Positions 44,505-53,563 of a stretch of 64,000 nt of DNA are shown here, piece by piece. The position numbers were made by a program, and so were the translations under genes. The notes beneath the pieces were generated by a model that searched no databases, was not told where the DNA came from, and saw only the letters and a list, made by a program, of their open reading frames with translations. The stretch spans positions 24,435 through 88,434 of the forward strand of contig JACMOC010000001.1 of NCBI GenBank assembly GCA_014378195.1, given 5' to 3'. This stretch comes from Oligoflexus sp. GTDB lineage: Bacteria > Bdellovibrionota_B > Oligoflexia > Oligoflexales > Oligoflexaceae. Every line of letters starts with the position of its first letter. Position 1 is the stretch's first letter.

Positions 44505-46820
44505 ATGTTACATATTAGGCAAGTCGTGTTGCTGTTACTTCCACTCTTTATTCTTCAGATATCGTGTGGCGGCAAAAAGAAGTCTCATAATGCAAATGCG
44601 ACTCTCGCTGCTGGCGGTTCAGGGGACTCGACATCCACAGCGCCGCGCCTTGATCTACCGCCAACAGTTGAAGCGGGCCCCCTTCGCCTCGCTAACCGCG
44701 AAATTTTTCTTGATGCTGTTTCTACCAATGCCGTGTCATGGTCATGGGAACAGCTTGCAGGACCAGGCATCATTAGTTTCCAAAGCCCTGATACCGAGGA
44801 TACAGCAGTTGTAGCCGATCGCGATGGTTTCTACTGGCTTCGTTTGACAGTAACGAGCGCCAACGGACAAGAGGCCTTTGACGACGTTCAACTCCTTTGG
44901 GATACCGCAGCCCCTTGCCCAACTCTAAGTAAAGACGTCAAAACATTTCAGGCCATAACAGTTGATGGTCGGGTCGCATCCGATGCCAGTATTATGGAAT
45001 GGACACAGCTTTCGGGCCCGGGCCGCATAGCCTTTGGATCACCCAAAGCAGGCGCTACAACAATTGGCGCTGATCTCGACGGCAGTTATCAGATTCGTCT
45101 GACAGCCTCCGACAAAGTCGGCAATACATGTTCTGCTGATATGACATTTATATGGGAAACCACAGTGCCAACCGTCAGCATCGGCCAGGATATTTTCACC
45201 AACAAAGAAGTCTTCATCAATGCCGCAACCATCGATGCCTCGACCTACTCATGGACTCAGGTCTCAGGACCCGGTACGGTTACATTTTCAAGCCCAAGCA
45301 GCGAAGACACCAAAGCAAGCGCTAATATGGATGGTGAATATCTCCTCCGCCTAACTATCACGACATCGAGCGGCCTCGTCGCATTTGACGAAGTGAAATT
45401 TGTTTGGGATGCAACACCACCAACAGTCAACTTAGGCCAGGACATGGCGCGGAAATACCGTGCAACGATCGACGCTCAGACGAGCGGCGGGTCCAAGTAC
45501 GTTTGGAAAAAAATCGCGGGTCCCGGTAACGTAATTTTCTCCTCGGCTGATAGTGAAGACACGGCACTCATAGTGGATCATGCCGGCGACTACACGATCG
45601 GGCTTTCCGTAACAGACCAAGCCGGCAACACAGCGATGGATACGATCGTCATCACCTTTGACTACGATATCCGTGTTTTTGCGAAACAAGTCAGTGCCGG
45701 TGGCTCGCACTCATGCGCCGTGCTCGACGATGATTCGGTTGCATGCTGGGGTTATAACTATGCTCAAGAGCTCGGTTATGGCGACGCGAATAAATTTGGC
45801 GAAGGCATTGATCGTTATATGCCGCCTTCCTTCCCAATCAACCTCGGCCCCAATAAAACGGCCAAATCAATCTCGGTGAACTATGCCCACAGCTGCGCTA
45901 TCCTCAATGACGATAGTGTGAAATGCTGGGGACAAAACGCATCAGGTCAACTGGGTTATGGGGATGCTGTCAAACGCGGAATCCCGGATGCCACACCGAT
46001 CAACCTCGGTCCTGGGCATACCGCAAAATCGATTTCAACCGGCCTTGCCCATACCTGTGTGATCCTCGATAATAACGCTGTGAAATGCTGGGGCGCGAAC
46101 TCAGCGGGCCAACTGGGTTACGGTGATTATCAAAACCGCCTTGTTCCACTGACCCTGCCCATCGACCTCGGTGCTGGCCGAACTGCAAAATCTCTAAGCC
46201 TTGGCGCTTATCATACCTGTGCGATTTTAGATGACAGCTCGCTGAAATGCTGGGGCAATAACTCGAACGGACAGCTCGGTTACGGTGACAAAAACCTTCG
46301 CCCCTCTCCCGAGGCGCTCGCAATTGATTTCGCTGGGGTCAAAGTCAAAACCGTCGCCAGCGGTGCTTACCATACCTGCGTTGTTCTCCAAAATGGGACT
46401 GTAAAATGCTGGGGCCGTAACAAACAGGGTCAACTCGGGCTTGGCGACAGCGTCGACCGCCTGCTCCCTGATGCTGCGACAGACCTGGGTGCTGGTCATG
46501 TACCACTCACAGTCTCAGCCGGCCTTGAGCATACCTGCTCGCTGTTTGACGACGGCACGGTGCAATGCTGGGGCGGTAACTCGGAAGGCCAGCTTGGAAC
46601 GGGCGATAACGTTCCGCACATCGCTGCAACTCACTCGCCCATTTCATTTGGGCAAGGCCGTCTGGTGAAATCCATCGCCGCGGGACGCCTTCATACCTGC
46701 GCTGTCCTCGACGATTCCACACTCAAATGCTGGGGATCGAATGCCTACGGACAATTAGGTAGCGGCAAAATCGTCAACGGTTCGACTCCACCTCCTACAG
46801 TCATCGGTTACGGTGACTGA
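44505..46820 (+). CDS. RCC1-repeat lipoprotein with PKD-like domains
   Basis: A 771-residue lipoprotein (lipobox QISC). After a short linker there are four repeats of about 85 residues of a PKD/REJ-like beta-sandwich. Each has a W-x-x-x-x-GPG-x-I/V-x-F core, E-D-T, an A-x-x-DG-x-Y stretch and a FIWDTT-type end. From about residue 395 come seven RCC1-type repeats with a CWG core, N-x-x-G-Q-L-G-Y-G-D and an HTCAIL/HTCAVL strand. Seven is the usual blade number of one propeller, so this copy is complete. Each repeat has two Cys, which could be paired in an oxidising compartment. It is the intact member of the family whose other copies lie at 1-3.4 kb and 5.5-7.1 kb. Confidence 0.92.
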   Translation: MLHIRQVVLLLLPLFILQISCGGKKKSHNANATLAAGGSGDSTSTAPRLDLPPTVEAGPLRLANREIFLDAVSTNAVSWSWEQLAGPGIISFQSPDTEDTAVVADRDGFYWLRLTVTSANGQEAFDDVQLLWDTAAPCPTLSKDVKTFQAITVDGRVASDASIMEWTQLSGPGRIAFGSPKAGATTIGADLDGSYQIRLTASDKVGNTCSADMTFIWETTVPTVSIGQDIFTNKEVFINAATIDASTYSWTQVSGPGTVTFSSPSSEDTKASANMDGEYLLRLTITTSSGLVAFDEVKFVWDATPPTVNLGQDMARKYRATIDAQTSGGSKYVWKKIAGPGNVIFSSADSEDTALIVDHAGDYTIGLSVTDQAGNTAMDTIVITFDYDIRVFAKQVSAGGSHSCAVLDDDSVACWGYNYAQELGYGDANKFGEGIDRYMPPSFPINLGPNKTAKSISVNYAHSCAILNDDSVKCWGQNASGQLGYGDAVKRGIPDATPINLGPGHTAKSISTGLAHTCVILDNNAVKCWGANSAGQLGYGDYQNRLVPLTLPIDLGAGRTAKSLSLGAYHTCAILDDSSLKCWGNNSNGQLGYGDKNLRPSPEALAIDFAGVKVKTVASGAYHTCVVLQNGTVKCWGRNKQGQLGLGDSVDRLLPDAATDLGAGHVPLTVSAGLEHTCSLFDDGTVQCWGGNSEGQLGTGDNVPHIAATHSPISFGQGRLVKSIAAGRLHTCAVLDDSTLKCWGSNAYGQLGSGKIVNGSTPPPTVIGYGD

Positions 46821-46857
46821 GAGCACTCGAGGATTAGAGTACTAGCTAAGCTTCGTG

Positions 46858-46889
46858 GAGAGAGTGAGGCATCCTCGTTCTCTCTTTTT
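46858..46889 (+). terminator. Rho-independent terminator
   Basis: Stem GAGAGAGTGAGG / CCTCGTTCTCTC with two G-U pairs and loop CAT, followed by TTTTTC. It closes the RCC1 lipoprotein gene. Confidence 0.8.
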
Positions 46890-46986
46890 CGTTTGGAGTA
46901 GTTTTTGAGACAACGATCAAGATCACAAAAAAGCTTACAGCTATTTTCCGGTTTCTGATGCACTACCAACAGCTAGGAGGCTATCG

Positions 46987-48435
46987 TCAGCGCATCGAAA
47001 GCCTGAAGTTCAGCCATTTAAACTTAAAGACGATCCGCCGCGTTATATTGAGAATCAGAGCTTTGACGCGCAAGGAGTTGTCAACGCCATGCGTCTTGAT
47101 AATCAATTGGCTTTCGAGCCGGTCTGCATCCTGCAGAAGATCGACATCAGCTTCTTGACTCGCTAAATGAAAGGAATAAGGTTGGGACGGCAGGTCCTGC
47201 GTGGCCTTAATCAATCGACCGACCTTGGGTTTGCTGACCCATCGTCTGAAAGAGGCGTGATGATCGATACCTTCGATACCAGAAATGGCCGTTATCAGCC
47301 CGGATTGGTCGGTAATGCCATCGACATTTAGAGCTTGAGTCCGATCGTATCGAGGCCAATCGAGTGAACAGTTGTCGAGAGGTTTTTCGCTCAGATAGTA
47401 GTGAACAGCGATACGCAAGGGATCGAAGGCGAAGCCATGGGCGTCGCGCATGAGAATCACGAGCTGATTCCCGACAGGCCTCGCCGCGATTTCTACAAGG
47501 CAGGGCCCTTTCTCCGGGTCAAGACGAATCTCAGCATGAAAAGGACAGCGGTGCAAACCCAGCGCCTTCACCACCGATTCCGAATAAGCAGTTAGCACCC
47601 TAAAGTCGGGATCGCTCCGGGGCACGTGCATGCTACGTGTATAGACGTTAGGTCGGCCGTTGGCATGGCGATGGTAGTAGCGCAGCACCGAGTAGACGAT
47701 GACGTCGCCCTTTTCATTCGTCTGACCGTTGACCGCGTATTCGGTTCCCTCAATGAATTCTTCGAGGACGTAGCGCCCCAATCCTGAAGCGAGGAAATAG
47801 TTGACAACACTCACCTCAGGTTGATCGCGCGAAAAGAACCCGACTTGCTGATTGCCGACGCCGTCGATCGGTTTGATGACGAATTTGGGCGGTAGTGATG
47901 CACGCAACTTTTCCACGTCTTCCGCGTGTTGGACGAACCAGGATGCATTCATAGGTATATGCGGGTGGTGGAGTCGCAGATAGGATTTAAGATCATACTT
48001 ATTTCGAAAGCGAGCAAGCGTTTCCGGCTTAACCCAATCGATTGGCAGCACCTTGAGGAAAATCATAGCCAGCTCAAGGCTCTGTTCGGACCAGGGAATG
48101 ATGGCTACGATGTCGAAACGCTTTTGAATATGCTGCGCAACCCATAAGGCACGGTCCTTAGGACAATGGTATTGTTCGGCCAACCACTCCGTCGGTATCG
48201 GCGCGCAATAGTCTTTCTTGTGCAGAGCATCGTAGAAATCTTCGACGAGAATAATGCAGCGTAGACCGAAGTCTTCAAAGGCCGCACGCATCAGTTCCAA
48301 TCCATAGTCATGGTAAGGCTCTATGATGAGATAGACAGCCTCTTTTTTACGTTCTTGCGTACTCAATGTAATCTCTTCCCTCAATTCACTTGAGGCTATA
48401 ATATTCTCGCTAGACGGTTTCCCATGCTCCTGCAT
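46987..48435 (-). CDS. ATP-grasp carboxylate-amine ligase
   Basis: A 482-residue cytoplasmic enzyme. After an N-terminal Rossmann-like part (AVYLIIEPYHDYGLELMRAAF), the ATP-grasp core shows RFRNKYDLKSYL, KFVIKPIDGVGNQQVGFF (nucleotide-binding Lys), YVLEEFIEGTEYAVNGQ and ALGLHRCPFHAEIRLDPEKGPCLVEIAARPVGN, the metal-binding Glu and Asn segment. It fits the PF13535 group (BacD/L-amino-acid ligases, CarB-like), which make amide or peptide bonds with ATP. The substrate cannot be assigned. The start has only a weak Shine-Dalgarno, so an in-frame TTG about 25 codons in is also possible. A gene fragment lies just upstream. Confidence 0.85.
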   Translation of the reverse strand: MQEHGKPSSENIIASSELREEITLSTQERKKEAVYLIIEPYHDYGLELMRAAFEDFGLRCIILVEDFYDALHKKDYCAPIPTEWLAEQYHCPKDRALWVAQHIQKRFDIVAIIPWSEQSLELAMIFLKVLPIDWVKPETLARFRNKYDLKSYLRLHHPHIPMNASWFVQHAEDVEKLRASLPPKFVIKPIDGVGNQQVGFFSRDQPEVSVVNYFLASGLGRYVLEEFIEGTEYAVNGQTNEKGDVIVYSVLRYYHRHANGRPNVYTRSMHVPRSDPDFRVLTAYSESVVKALGLHRCPFHAEIRLDPEKGPCLVEIAARPVGNQLVILMRDAHGFAFDPLRIAVHYYLSEKPLDNCSLDWPRYDRTQALNVDGITDQSGLITAISGIEGIDHHASFRRWVSKPKVGRLIKATQDLPSQPYSFHLASQEADVDLLQDADRLESQLIIKTHGVDNSLRVKALILNITRRIVFKFKWLNFRLSMR

Positions 48436-48444
48436 GGAATGAGC

Positions 48445-48678
48445 TTAGGACGTACGAAAATCGACCTGAGGCCGCTCCGAGAATCTTCGACTTTTCATTG
48501 AAAGAAGAATCTGCAGGAGAATGCCGCTTGATTCAACAAGTGAGCTTTCCACTTTGAAGGCTGACTTGTGATAAATACCACTCTCTATTTTACCTTCAAC
48601 ATGTGCGATGATGAATTCAGCAGAACCAACTGCGCGACTAAGGCGGACAGGTATATCGATCCGGTAATTCCCAAGCTT
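48445..48678 (-). pseudogene. Possible gene fragment upstream of the ATP-grasp gene
   Basis: The minus-strand frame is open for 77 codons with protein-like composition (segments YRIDIPVRLSRAVGSAEFII and IESGIYHKSAFKVESSLVES), then stops nine bases before the ATP-grasp start. There is no usable start codon behind the preceding TGA. It could be the C-terminal remnant of a gene that once led this operon. PilZ-like opening is a guess only. Function unknown. Confidence 0.3.
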
Positions 48679-49109
48679 TCACATGTGTCGTAGCCGCCAT
48701 TCTAAAATAATTCAATGGTTTTTAAGCAGATTGACTGCATTTACCAGATGTTTACGAGAAACTTCGGAAATACTCAATCTATGATCTAAGTGATCTCTAA
48801 GTATCTGTTCCTTTTGCTGAAATCAGTACTGCTTTTTCGACTTTACTGCAGTTGCCATGACACTTGCCTTTCGGTTGGCGTCGACTTCAAATGCCGGATA
48901 AGACAAGTGGAAGCGACGAGCGTCCCTGCATGCTCCCGACTTGGATCATGCTCCGTGTCGGTGCGGGACCACAAGTCACCTATGGGGCAATGCGTATCGA
49001 CAATGCCAATCAACGTAAACCTTCTATTCCATCAAACCAGCTGCGTATCTTGAGCTGCTCGTGGTTGCACTGCGCTTAAAATCTTTGAATTTTACGGTCT
49101 TTGCGAAGC
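48679..49109. other. Region without a recognisable gene
   Basis: About 430 bases between two gene ends or fragments. Short frames on both strands have no ribosome sites. One plus-strand frame (LPTWIMLRVGAGPQVTYGA) looks protein-like but is bounded by stops on both sides; it may be decayed coding sequence. No RNA gene or repeat is seen. Confidence 0.4.
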
Positions 49110-49319
49110 CTACGGGTGGGATCCGGGTATGGAAATCTGAATGTTCACGAGCGGCCTGACTTTGAATATACGATGAGTCACGAGGTGACGACCTATGGGA
49201 TTCGGCTCCAGCTTAAGTAGGACAAAATTCTCCTCAAACTCGTAAGCTGAAGCCGGCAAAGCAGTATCATACTTCAACCTTAACGTACAATCTTTGCCAT
49301 TCCGTAAACTGCCCCTCAC
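49110..49319 (-). CDS. Possible small protein downstream of the GST gene
   Basis: A 69-residue frame with a GTG start six bases after the GST stop, with GAGGAAGA just ahead, so coupling is possible. Composition is normal for a protein (AYEFEENFVLLKLEPNPIG). I recognise no family, and it could also be a remnant of a longer gene. Confidence 0.35.
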   Translation of the reverse strand: MRGSLRNGKDCTLRLKYDTALPASAYEFEENFVLLKLEPNPIGRHLVTHRIFKVRPLVNIQISIPGSHP

Positions 49320-49325
49320 TCTTCC

Positions 49326-49988
49326 TCAGGATTTCGGCATCCCGCAGACTTTCAGACCAGCCGCCGTTTTCGGTCGTTTTATGATCCTATCCACCCATGC
49401 CGCGACATGCGAAAAATCTTTGAGTCCGAGAGTTTCGGCCGCGTCATAGGCAGTGGTTAAAGCATGGACCCAGGTAACGTTCGCCATATCTGCAATGGAA
49501 TACTCATCACCAACTAAATACGTGCGGCCGTTCAATCGTTGATCAAGCACACCCAGGATGCGCCTCGATTCGTCTGTATAACGTTTGATGGGATAGGGAT
49601 CTTTGCATTTGTCTTTGGCGAATTTGAAGAAATGCCCAAACTGCCCAAACATGGGACCGACACCACCGACCTGAAAAAATAGCCACTGCAGAGTCTCGCT
49701 GCGCAGCCTTGGATTTGTTGACAAAAACTTACCCGATTTTTCGGCCAGGTAGATGAGAATTGCTCCCGACTCCATGATCGCTAGGGGTTTGCCGTCGGCA
49801 CTTTCCGGGTCGACGATAGCTGGGATTTTACCATTCGGATTGACTTTCAGAAACTCAGGCGAGTGTTGCTCATCTTTGCCGAAGTCGATCAGGTGGGCAT
49901 CGTAGGGAATTCCCATCTCTTCAAGGGCTACAGAGGCCTTTTGTCCGTTGGGAGTGGCGAGAGAATAAAGCTGAATTTTAGAACTCAT
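49326..49988 (-). CDS. Glutathione S-transferase family protein (YfcG/YghU-like)
   Basis: A 220-residue cytoplasmic protein. The N-terminal thioredoxin-fold domain has LATPNGQKASVALEE, VNPNGKIPAIVDPE and MESGAILIYLAEK (glutathione-binding ESGAI). The C-terminal helical domain has FFQVGGVGPMFGQFGHF, typical of the Nu-class/YfcG branch, which uses glutathione disulfide and acts as a disulfide-bond reductase. The conserved Thr/Asn of TPNG takes the place of a catalytic Cys. The DUF1543 gene is divergent. Confidence 0.92.
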   Translation of the reverse strand: MSSKIQLYSLATPNGQKASVALEEMGIPYDAHLIDFGKDEQHSPEFLKVNPNGKIPAIVDPESADGKPLAIMESGAILIYLAEKSGKFLSTNPRLRSETLQWLFFQVGGVGPMFGQFGHFFKFAKDKCKDPYPIKRYTDESRRILGVLDQRLNGRTYLVGDEYSIADMANVTWVHALTTAYDAAETLGLKDFSHVAAWVDRIIKRPKTAAGLKVCGMPKS

Positions 49989-50102
49989 AGTCAGGTACCC
50001 CGATATGTTTTTGGTATAAGAACAGTTGTCGCGGGTGTAGGTTCCTTTCGCAAGGTGAATTTATTCCGAACGCGCAGTCATTCATCGAGTGAGAGGACCT
50101 TC

Positions 50103-50408
50103 ATGAAACTTTATATTGTTCACTGCGGATTTTATGACGCCTCCGATGCCGCTGCTATCTACGAAAATCACGCCAATCATTATATTGTCGCAGACGATTT
50201 TGAAGATGCGAAACGGCAGGTCAAGGCCCTCACGTCCTTTAAGAAGAAGCATATGCACATCGATGGGATTCAAGAAGTGGTCGCTGTAAATGGGTACCGT
50301 TTGGAGCTCATTAAAGATCCGAACCTTGAAGGCAAAACTCAGCTTTATAATTTAAAATATGGTTCTAAAGCCCCAAGTCTGTCGGAATCGATCAATCAAT
50401 CCGAATAA
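50103..50408 (+). CDS. DUF1543 domain protein
   Basis: A 101-residue protein preceded by GAGAGGACC. KLYIVHCGFYD at the start, ENHANHYIVADDFEDAKRQVKAL, KKHMHIDGIQEVVAVNGYRLELI and the YNLKYG end match DUF1543 proteins, which are small, cytoplasmic and of unknown function. The ATG chosen is the only one with both the family start and a ribosome site; the frame is open well upstream but overlaps the divergent GST gene. Confidence 0.82.
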   Translation: MKLYIVHCGFYDASDAAAIYENHANHYIVADDFEDAKRQVKALTSFKKKHMHIDGIQEVVAVNGYRLELIKDPNLEGKTQLYNLKYGSKAPSLSESINQSE

Positions 50409-50553
50409 AATCCGCCATGTATCAAGTGTTTACCAACTTGTCTGCAGCGAAAACCCTACAGCACGTAGGGCCTGACCAACATTGACTTGCAAATCGGCTC
50501 GCTCCTAAGCTGAGGCTTCAATCTGAAGAGCGAAAGCGAGAAAGGTGATTGTC

Positions 50554-51156
50554 ATGAAATTTAAAACCTTAGCGTTATTCACGACCCTCATTGCGCCTTT
50601 GAGTGCTGATCTTTATGCGCAGGTCTCAGGCAGCGCCTCTGCATCACCCTCGACCGGTGCAACAGTCAATTCAGGTGTAATACCGTCGCAAGGCGCCACA
50701 GATGGAACAGGTGTGACGACAATGCAATCCGATAGCGCGGCTATGGGAACCAGTGTAAACAATGCACAGGCAGCGCAAGGGAATGCAGTCCAGGCGAACC
50801 CCGGACAGACCCAGCAGCAAGCGACTGGCGGCGGTGTGTTTGGTCCCTCCTCCGGTCCTGGAATATTTGGTCCCGCTGCTGGCTCAGTAACAAATGACTC
50901 CTTTGGGAGTCAACAACCGGCGTCGGGATCAGCAATCCAGCCGAACCAACCGACACCGAAATCGCAAGGCACCCTGAATCGCGGTGTACGGTCGCCAGGT
51001 CAAGGCGCAGGCCCAACGGTCTATGATGCCTCGGGCAACCCAAGCCCGGCAAACAACCTCTACCAAGGGGCGCTGCCACGCGACCTCAATCCTATTACGC
51101 CGAGTGGAGCACAGCCTTCGCAGACTCAGCCGACTAGCTCGGTAACGGGTCGCTGA
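50554..51156 (+). CDS. Secreted low-complexity protein
   Basis: A 200-residue protein from the ATG behind AAAGGTG, with a signal peptide (SADLYAQVSGS) and no lipobox. The mature protein is rich in Gly, Ser, Ala, Gln, Pro and Thr with near-repeats such as GVFGPSSGPGIFGPAAG, and it has no cysteine. It looks disordered and could be a surface or matrix component. I recognise no family. A strong terminator follows. Confidence 0.7.
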   Translation: MKFKTLALFTTLIAPLSADLYAQVSGSASASPSTGATVNSGVIPSQGATDGTGVTTMQSDSAAMGTSVNNAQAAQGNAVQANPGQTQQQATGGGVFGPSSGPGIFGPAAGSVTNDSFGSQQPASGSAIQPNQPTPKSQGTLNRGVRSPGQGAGPTVYDASGNPSPANNLYQGALPRDLNPITPSGAQPSQTQPTSSVTGR

Positions 51157-51178
51157 TACACGAATGGATCACAAGAGT

Positions 51179-51208
51179 AAAAAGGGAAAGCGTGTGCTTT
51201 CCCTTTTT
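51179..51208. terminator. Bidirectional terminator
   Basis: Perfect stem AAAAAGGGAAAGC / GCTTTCCCTTTTT with loop GTGT. It lies between the convergent secreted-protein gene and the small Pro-rich gene. Confidence 0.95.
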
Positions 51209-51217
51209 AAATTCTCA

Positions 51218-51418
51218 TTAAGACGAGGGCGTACTGGTAGCCGGAAGCGGTTTTGGATAAACAGGATTCTGAGGTACCGCATTCGGTGTTGGGTTCGTGT
51301 CTTGCCGAGGGATCCGATCCGGTTCGGGGTCCCTTTGTCTCATAGGGCCATCGGGATAGGGATCAGCATCCCGTATGATATTCATTTCGTTATCAGCTGC
51401 ATTTTGAAAGACTTTCAT
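51218..51418 (-). CDS. Small Pro/Asp-rich protein
   Basis: A 66-residue protein behind AAGGAG (spacing seven). Apart from the first 15 residues it is Pro/Asp/Arg-rich and disordered (DADPYPDGPMRQRDPEPDRI), with a TSTPSS tail. It has no signal peptide. It shares a terminator with the preceding gene and has a good ribosome site, so I think it is real. Function unknown. Confidence 0.6.
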   Translation of the reverse strand: MKVFQNAADNEMNIIRDADPYPDGPMRQRDPEPDRIPRQDTNPTPNAVPQNPVYPKPLPATSTPSS

Positions 51419-51784
51419 CGAAGGACTCCTTAGGCGAAATCGAGCTCATGTTGAAGGCTAATCCCATCTTTCTAATAGAACGATGAGAGTTTCTTAAGGA
51501 AGCCGTTTCCTATTCTGACAGGCAAAGCAAGCACTCTTTTCATATCTTTTTGCAAGACCGCGCCGGAGCCCACTTGCTAGGGAAAGCTTCGGGAAATAAT
51601 AGGCCCCCTCTAGCGCGCGTTATCCTAAGTGGGATAAAATACGTTTGTGGAGAGTCGAAGTTTCAACTCGGTTTTTATAGATCGAAGCGAAACGAAACGA
51701 ATCTAAGAATATCTTAAATGCAGAAGACCACCGAAGATCACACAACGATTAAGCCCGCTTTTATATTACAGAGGAACTTCAGCC
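51419..51784. other. Divergent intergenic region
   Basis: 366 bases between two divergent small genes. One short palindrome (TTATCC-6 bases-GGATAA, near 51620) overlaps a -10-like GATAAAAT, and a GAAAC-rich stretch lies near 51685. No gene is visible. Confidence 0.45.
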
Positions 51785-52285
51785 ATGAAATTTACAACAG
51801 CTCCCTTTCGTGCACCCTATATCAAAGGCAGTAACGAAGGCATTCCAAGAGATCGTTATGAAACGGATTATATTGAGTTCGAAGACGGCGACTATCGTTT
51901 GAGTGATCTCAAGCAAATGGGTTGGAACCTTGAGGTCTTCCGAGGCGCCAACGATATCTACCTCTTTTATGAAGCGACCAATCAACCTAAAACCATCGAG
52001 GGCGGCGGCCTTAAGTTTCTCGCACTCGAGAATATCAGCGGGGAATCGGAAGGCGATTCCAACGGCGTCGATCTCAAAGTTTTTGCGTACGGATACGGTT
52101 ATGCCGATGGTATTCGCCACATTTACTACGGTAGCGGCCATCAAAAAGGCTATTTTTATTATCCGCCGCTCGCGACTATGGCCGCTCTCCTGCTTAAAGT
52201 GGAAGAGCTCGCCCATATTCATTGTCGGGACGTGGAGACTTTCTCAGAGGTTCATAATGCCGAGGAAAACTACGTGAATCATTAA
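51785..52285 (+). CDS. Soluble protein of unknown function
   Basis: A 166-residue protein preceded by GAGGAAC. It is rich in aromatic residues, with strands such as YIEFEDGDYRLSDL, NDIYLFYEA and a YGYGYADGIRHIYYGSG segment. There is no signal peptide. The fold looks beta-rich with a C-terminal helix. No family is recognised, and a good terminator follows. Confidence 0.7.
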   Translation: MKFTTAPFRAPYIKGSNEGIPRDRYETDYIEFEDGDYRLSDLKQMGWNLEVFRGANDIYLFYEATNQPKTIEGGGLKFLALENISGESEGDSNGVDLKVFAYGYGYADGIRHIYYGSGHQKGYFYYPPLATMAALLLKVEELAHIHCRDVETFSEVHNAEENYVNH

Positions 52286-52327
52286 TTCTTCGTACTAAGG
52301 CCCCAATGCCTTCCACATAGATTAGGG

Positions 52328-52356
52328 GGAGCTCGTTTAGACGGGCTCCTTTTTTT
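52328..52356 (+). terminator. Rho-independent terminator
   Basis: Stem GGAGCTCGT / ACGGGCTCC (one G-U pair) with loop TTAG, followed by seven T. Confidence 0.9.
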
Positions 52357-52412
52357 CATTTCCAAAGGTCTTCATATGCATTTAAATGGAGGAAAGGGAG
52401 GGCCTCTATCCG

Positions 52413-52646
52413 ATGGTGCAAGAATTTATAGTGAAGTTTGAAACAGTTAAAGGCTCAAAACGCAAAGTCGAAACCGTGACGATTCATAGTCAGGATCGCT
52501 CTGTCGATATAGAAAAACCCCTCGACGAACCGACTCGCATGATGCTTGGAACACGATTTAAAGCGTATTTTAAAGCACGCCTCCAGGGCGAAAAGCTGGT
52601 TCTACTTGGCGAAACGACTTGGAACGAATGGAATAAAGGTCGCTGA
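52413..52646 (+). CDS. Small hypothetical protein
   Basis: A 77-residue, positively charged, beta-rich protein (QEFIVKFETVKGSKRKVETVTIHSQD). The ATG preceded by GGGAGGG (spacing ten) is preferred to an ATG nine codons upstream that overlaps that site. No signal peptide, no recognised family. It lies between two terminated units. Confidence 0.6.
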   Translation: MVQEFIVKFETVKGSKRKVETVTIHSQDRSVDIEKPLDEPTRMMLGTRFKAYFKARLQGEKLVLLGETTWNEWNKGR

Positions 52647-52776
52647 ATTCGTCATCAAAACAAACACTTACCGATTATAAACCGAAGGCGCGGCTCTAAG
52701 GCATTTCACCCGGCTTTGAAGTCTGGTAAAACTCAAACTGTACGGTATTAGACGCCTTCATTAGCGAGTAAGTGCC

Positions 52777-53556
52777 ATGAAATACGTATTTGGTTCAGTT
52801 TTCGCTTTGACTCTCCTGATTATTGCCTGCGCCCGGAATTCGGCGGGACGTAACGAGCTCAATCTTGTTTCGGACAGTGAGATGGACACGATGGGTGACC
52901 AAGCCTATCAAGAGATCTTGAATACGGCGCAGCTTTCCAATAGTGCCGGTCTCAACAACGAGATTTACCAGATCGGGCAAAACATCGCCGTGGCGAGTGG
53001 CGCCAATTTTGATTGGAAATTTACGGTCATCAGCGAAGATACCGTCAATGCTTTTTGCCTTCCAGGCGGAAAAGTTGCCGTATATACCGGCATTATACCG
53101 GTCGCGGCGAACAATGCTGCTTTAGCTGCCGTTTTAGGCCATGAGGTCGGACATGCTGTTCTTCGGCACTCAAGCGAGAGAATGAGTCAACAAATGCTTC
53201 TGCAAGCGGGTCTATCGCTTGCGACGTTGAGCTTCTCCGATTCGCCGTATAAAGGCATCATCGCAGCCGCTATGGGGGTAGGCTCGACCTACGGAGTACA
53301 ACTCCCTTTCAGTCGTCTTCAGGAATCTGAAGCGGATAAGGTTGGGCTGATGTATATGGCGAAGGCTGGCTATGATCCGCAGGAAGCGATTCATCTCTGG
53401 GAGCGTATGGGAGCCCTGAGTAGCTCGCGTCCACCCGAGATCCTATCGGATCACCCTGACCCATCCAATCGCGCGAAAGCTTTGAGTGCTCTGATGGGTG
53501 AAGCTCTGAATCTGTATCATGCTGCACCTGTCAAACAACCGACTATTTCCCTGTGA
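52777..53556 (+). CDS. M48-family metalloprotease lipoprotein
   Basis: A 259-residue lipoprotein (lipobox IIAC, Cys-18) with the M48 pattern: NAFCLPGGKVAVYTG, the zinc motif LGHEVGHAVLRH (His-122, Glu-123, His-126) and SRLQESEADKVGL with the third ligand Glu-183. A conserved SDHPDPSNRAKAL stretch closes the domain. Relatives (LoiP, YcaL, BepA without TPR) act in the periplasm on misfolded outer-membrane proteins and take part in envelope quality control. A 100-residue protein gene follows seven bases later. Confidence 0.92.
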   Translation: MKYVFGSVFALTLLIIACARNSAGRNELNLVSDSEMDTMGDQAYQEILNTAQLSNSAGLNNEIYQIGQNIAVASGANFDWKFTVISEDTVNAFCLPGGKVAVYTGIIPVAANNAALAAVLGHEVGHAVLRHSSERMSQQMLLQAGLSLATLSFSDSPYKGIIAAAMGVGSTYGVQLPFSRLQESEADKVGLMYMAKAGYDPQEAIHLWERMGALSSSRPPEILSDHPDPSNRAKALSALMGEALNLYHAAPVKQPTISL

Positions 53557-53563
53557 GAGATTC

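Noticed and set aside
49863..50102. N-terminal extension of the DUF1543 gene
   Set aside because: It would overlap the start of the divergent GST gene; the family start and ribosome site are at 50103.
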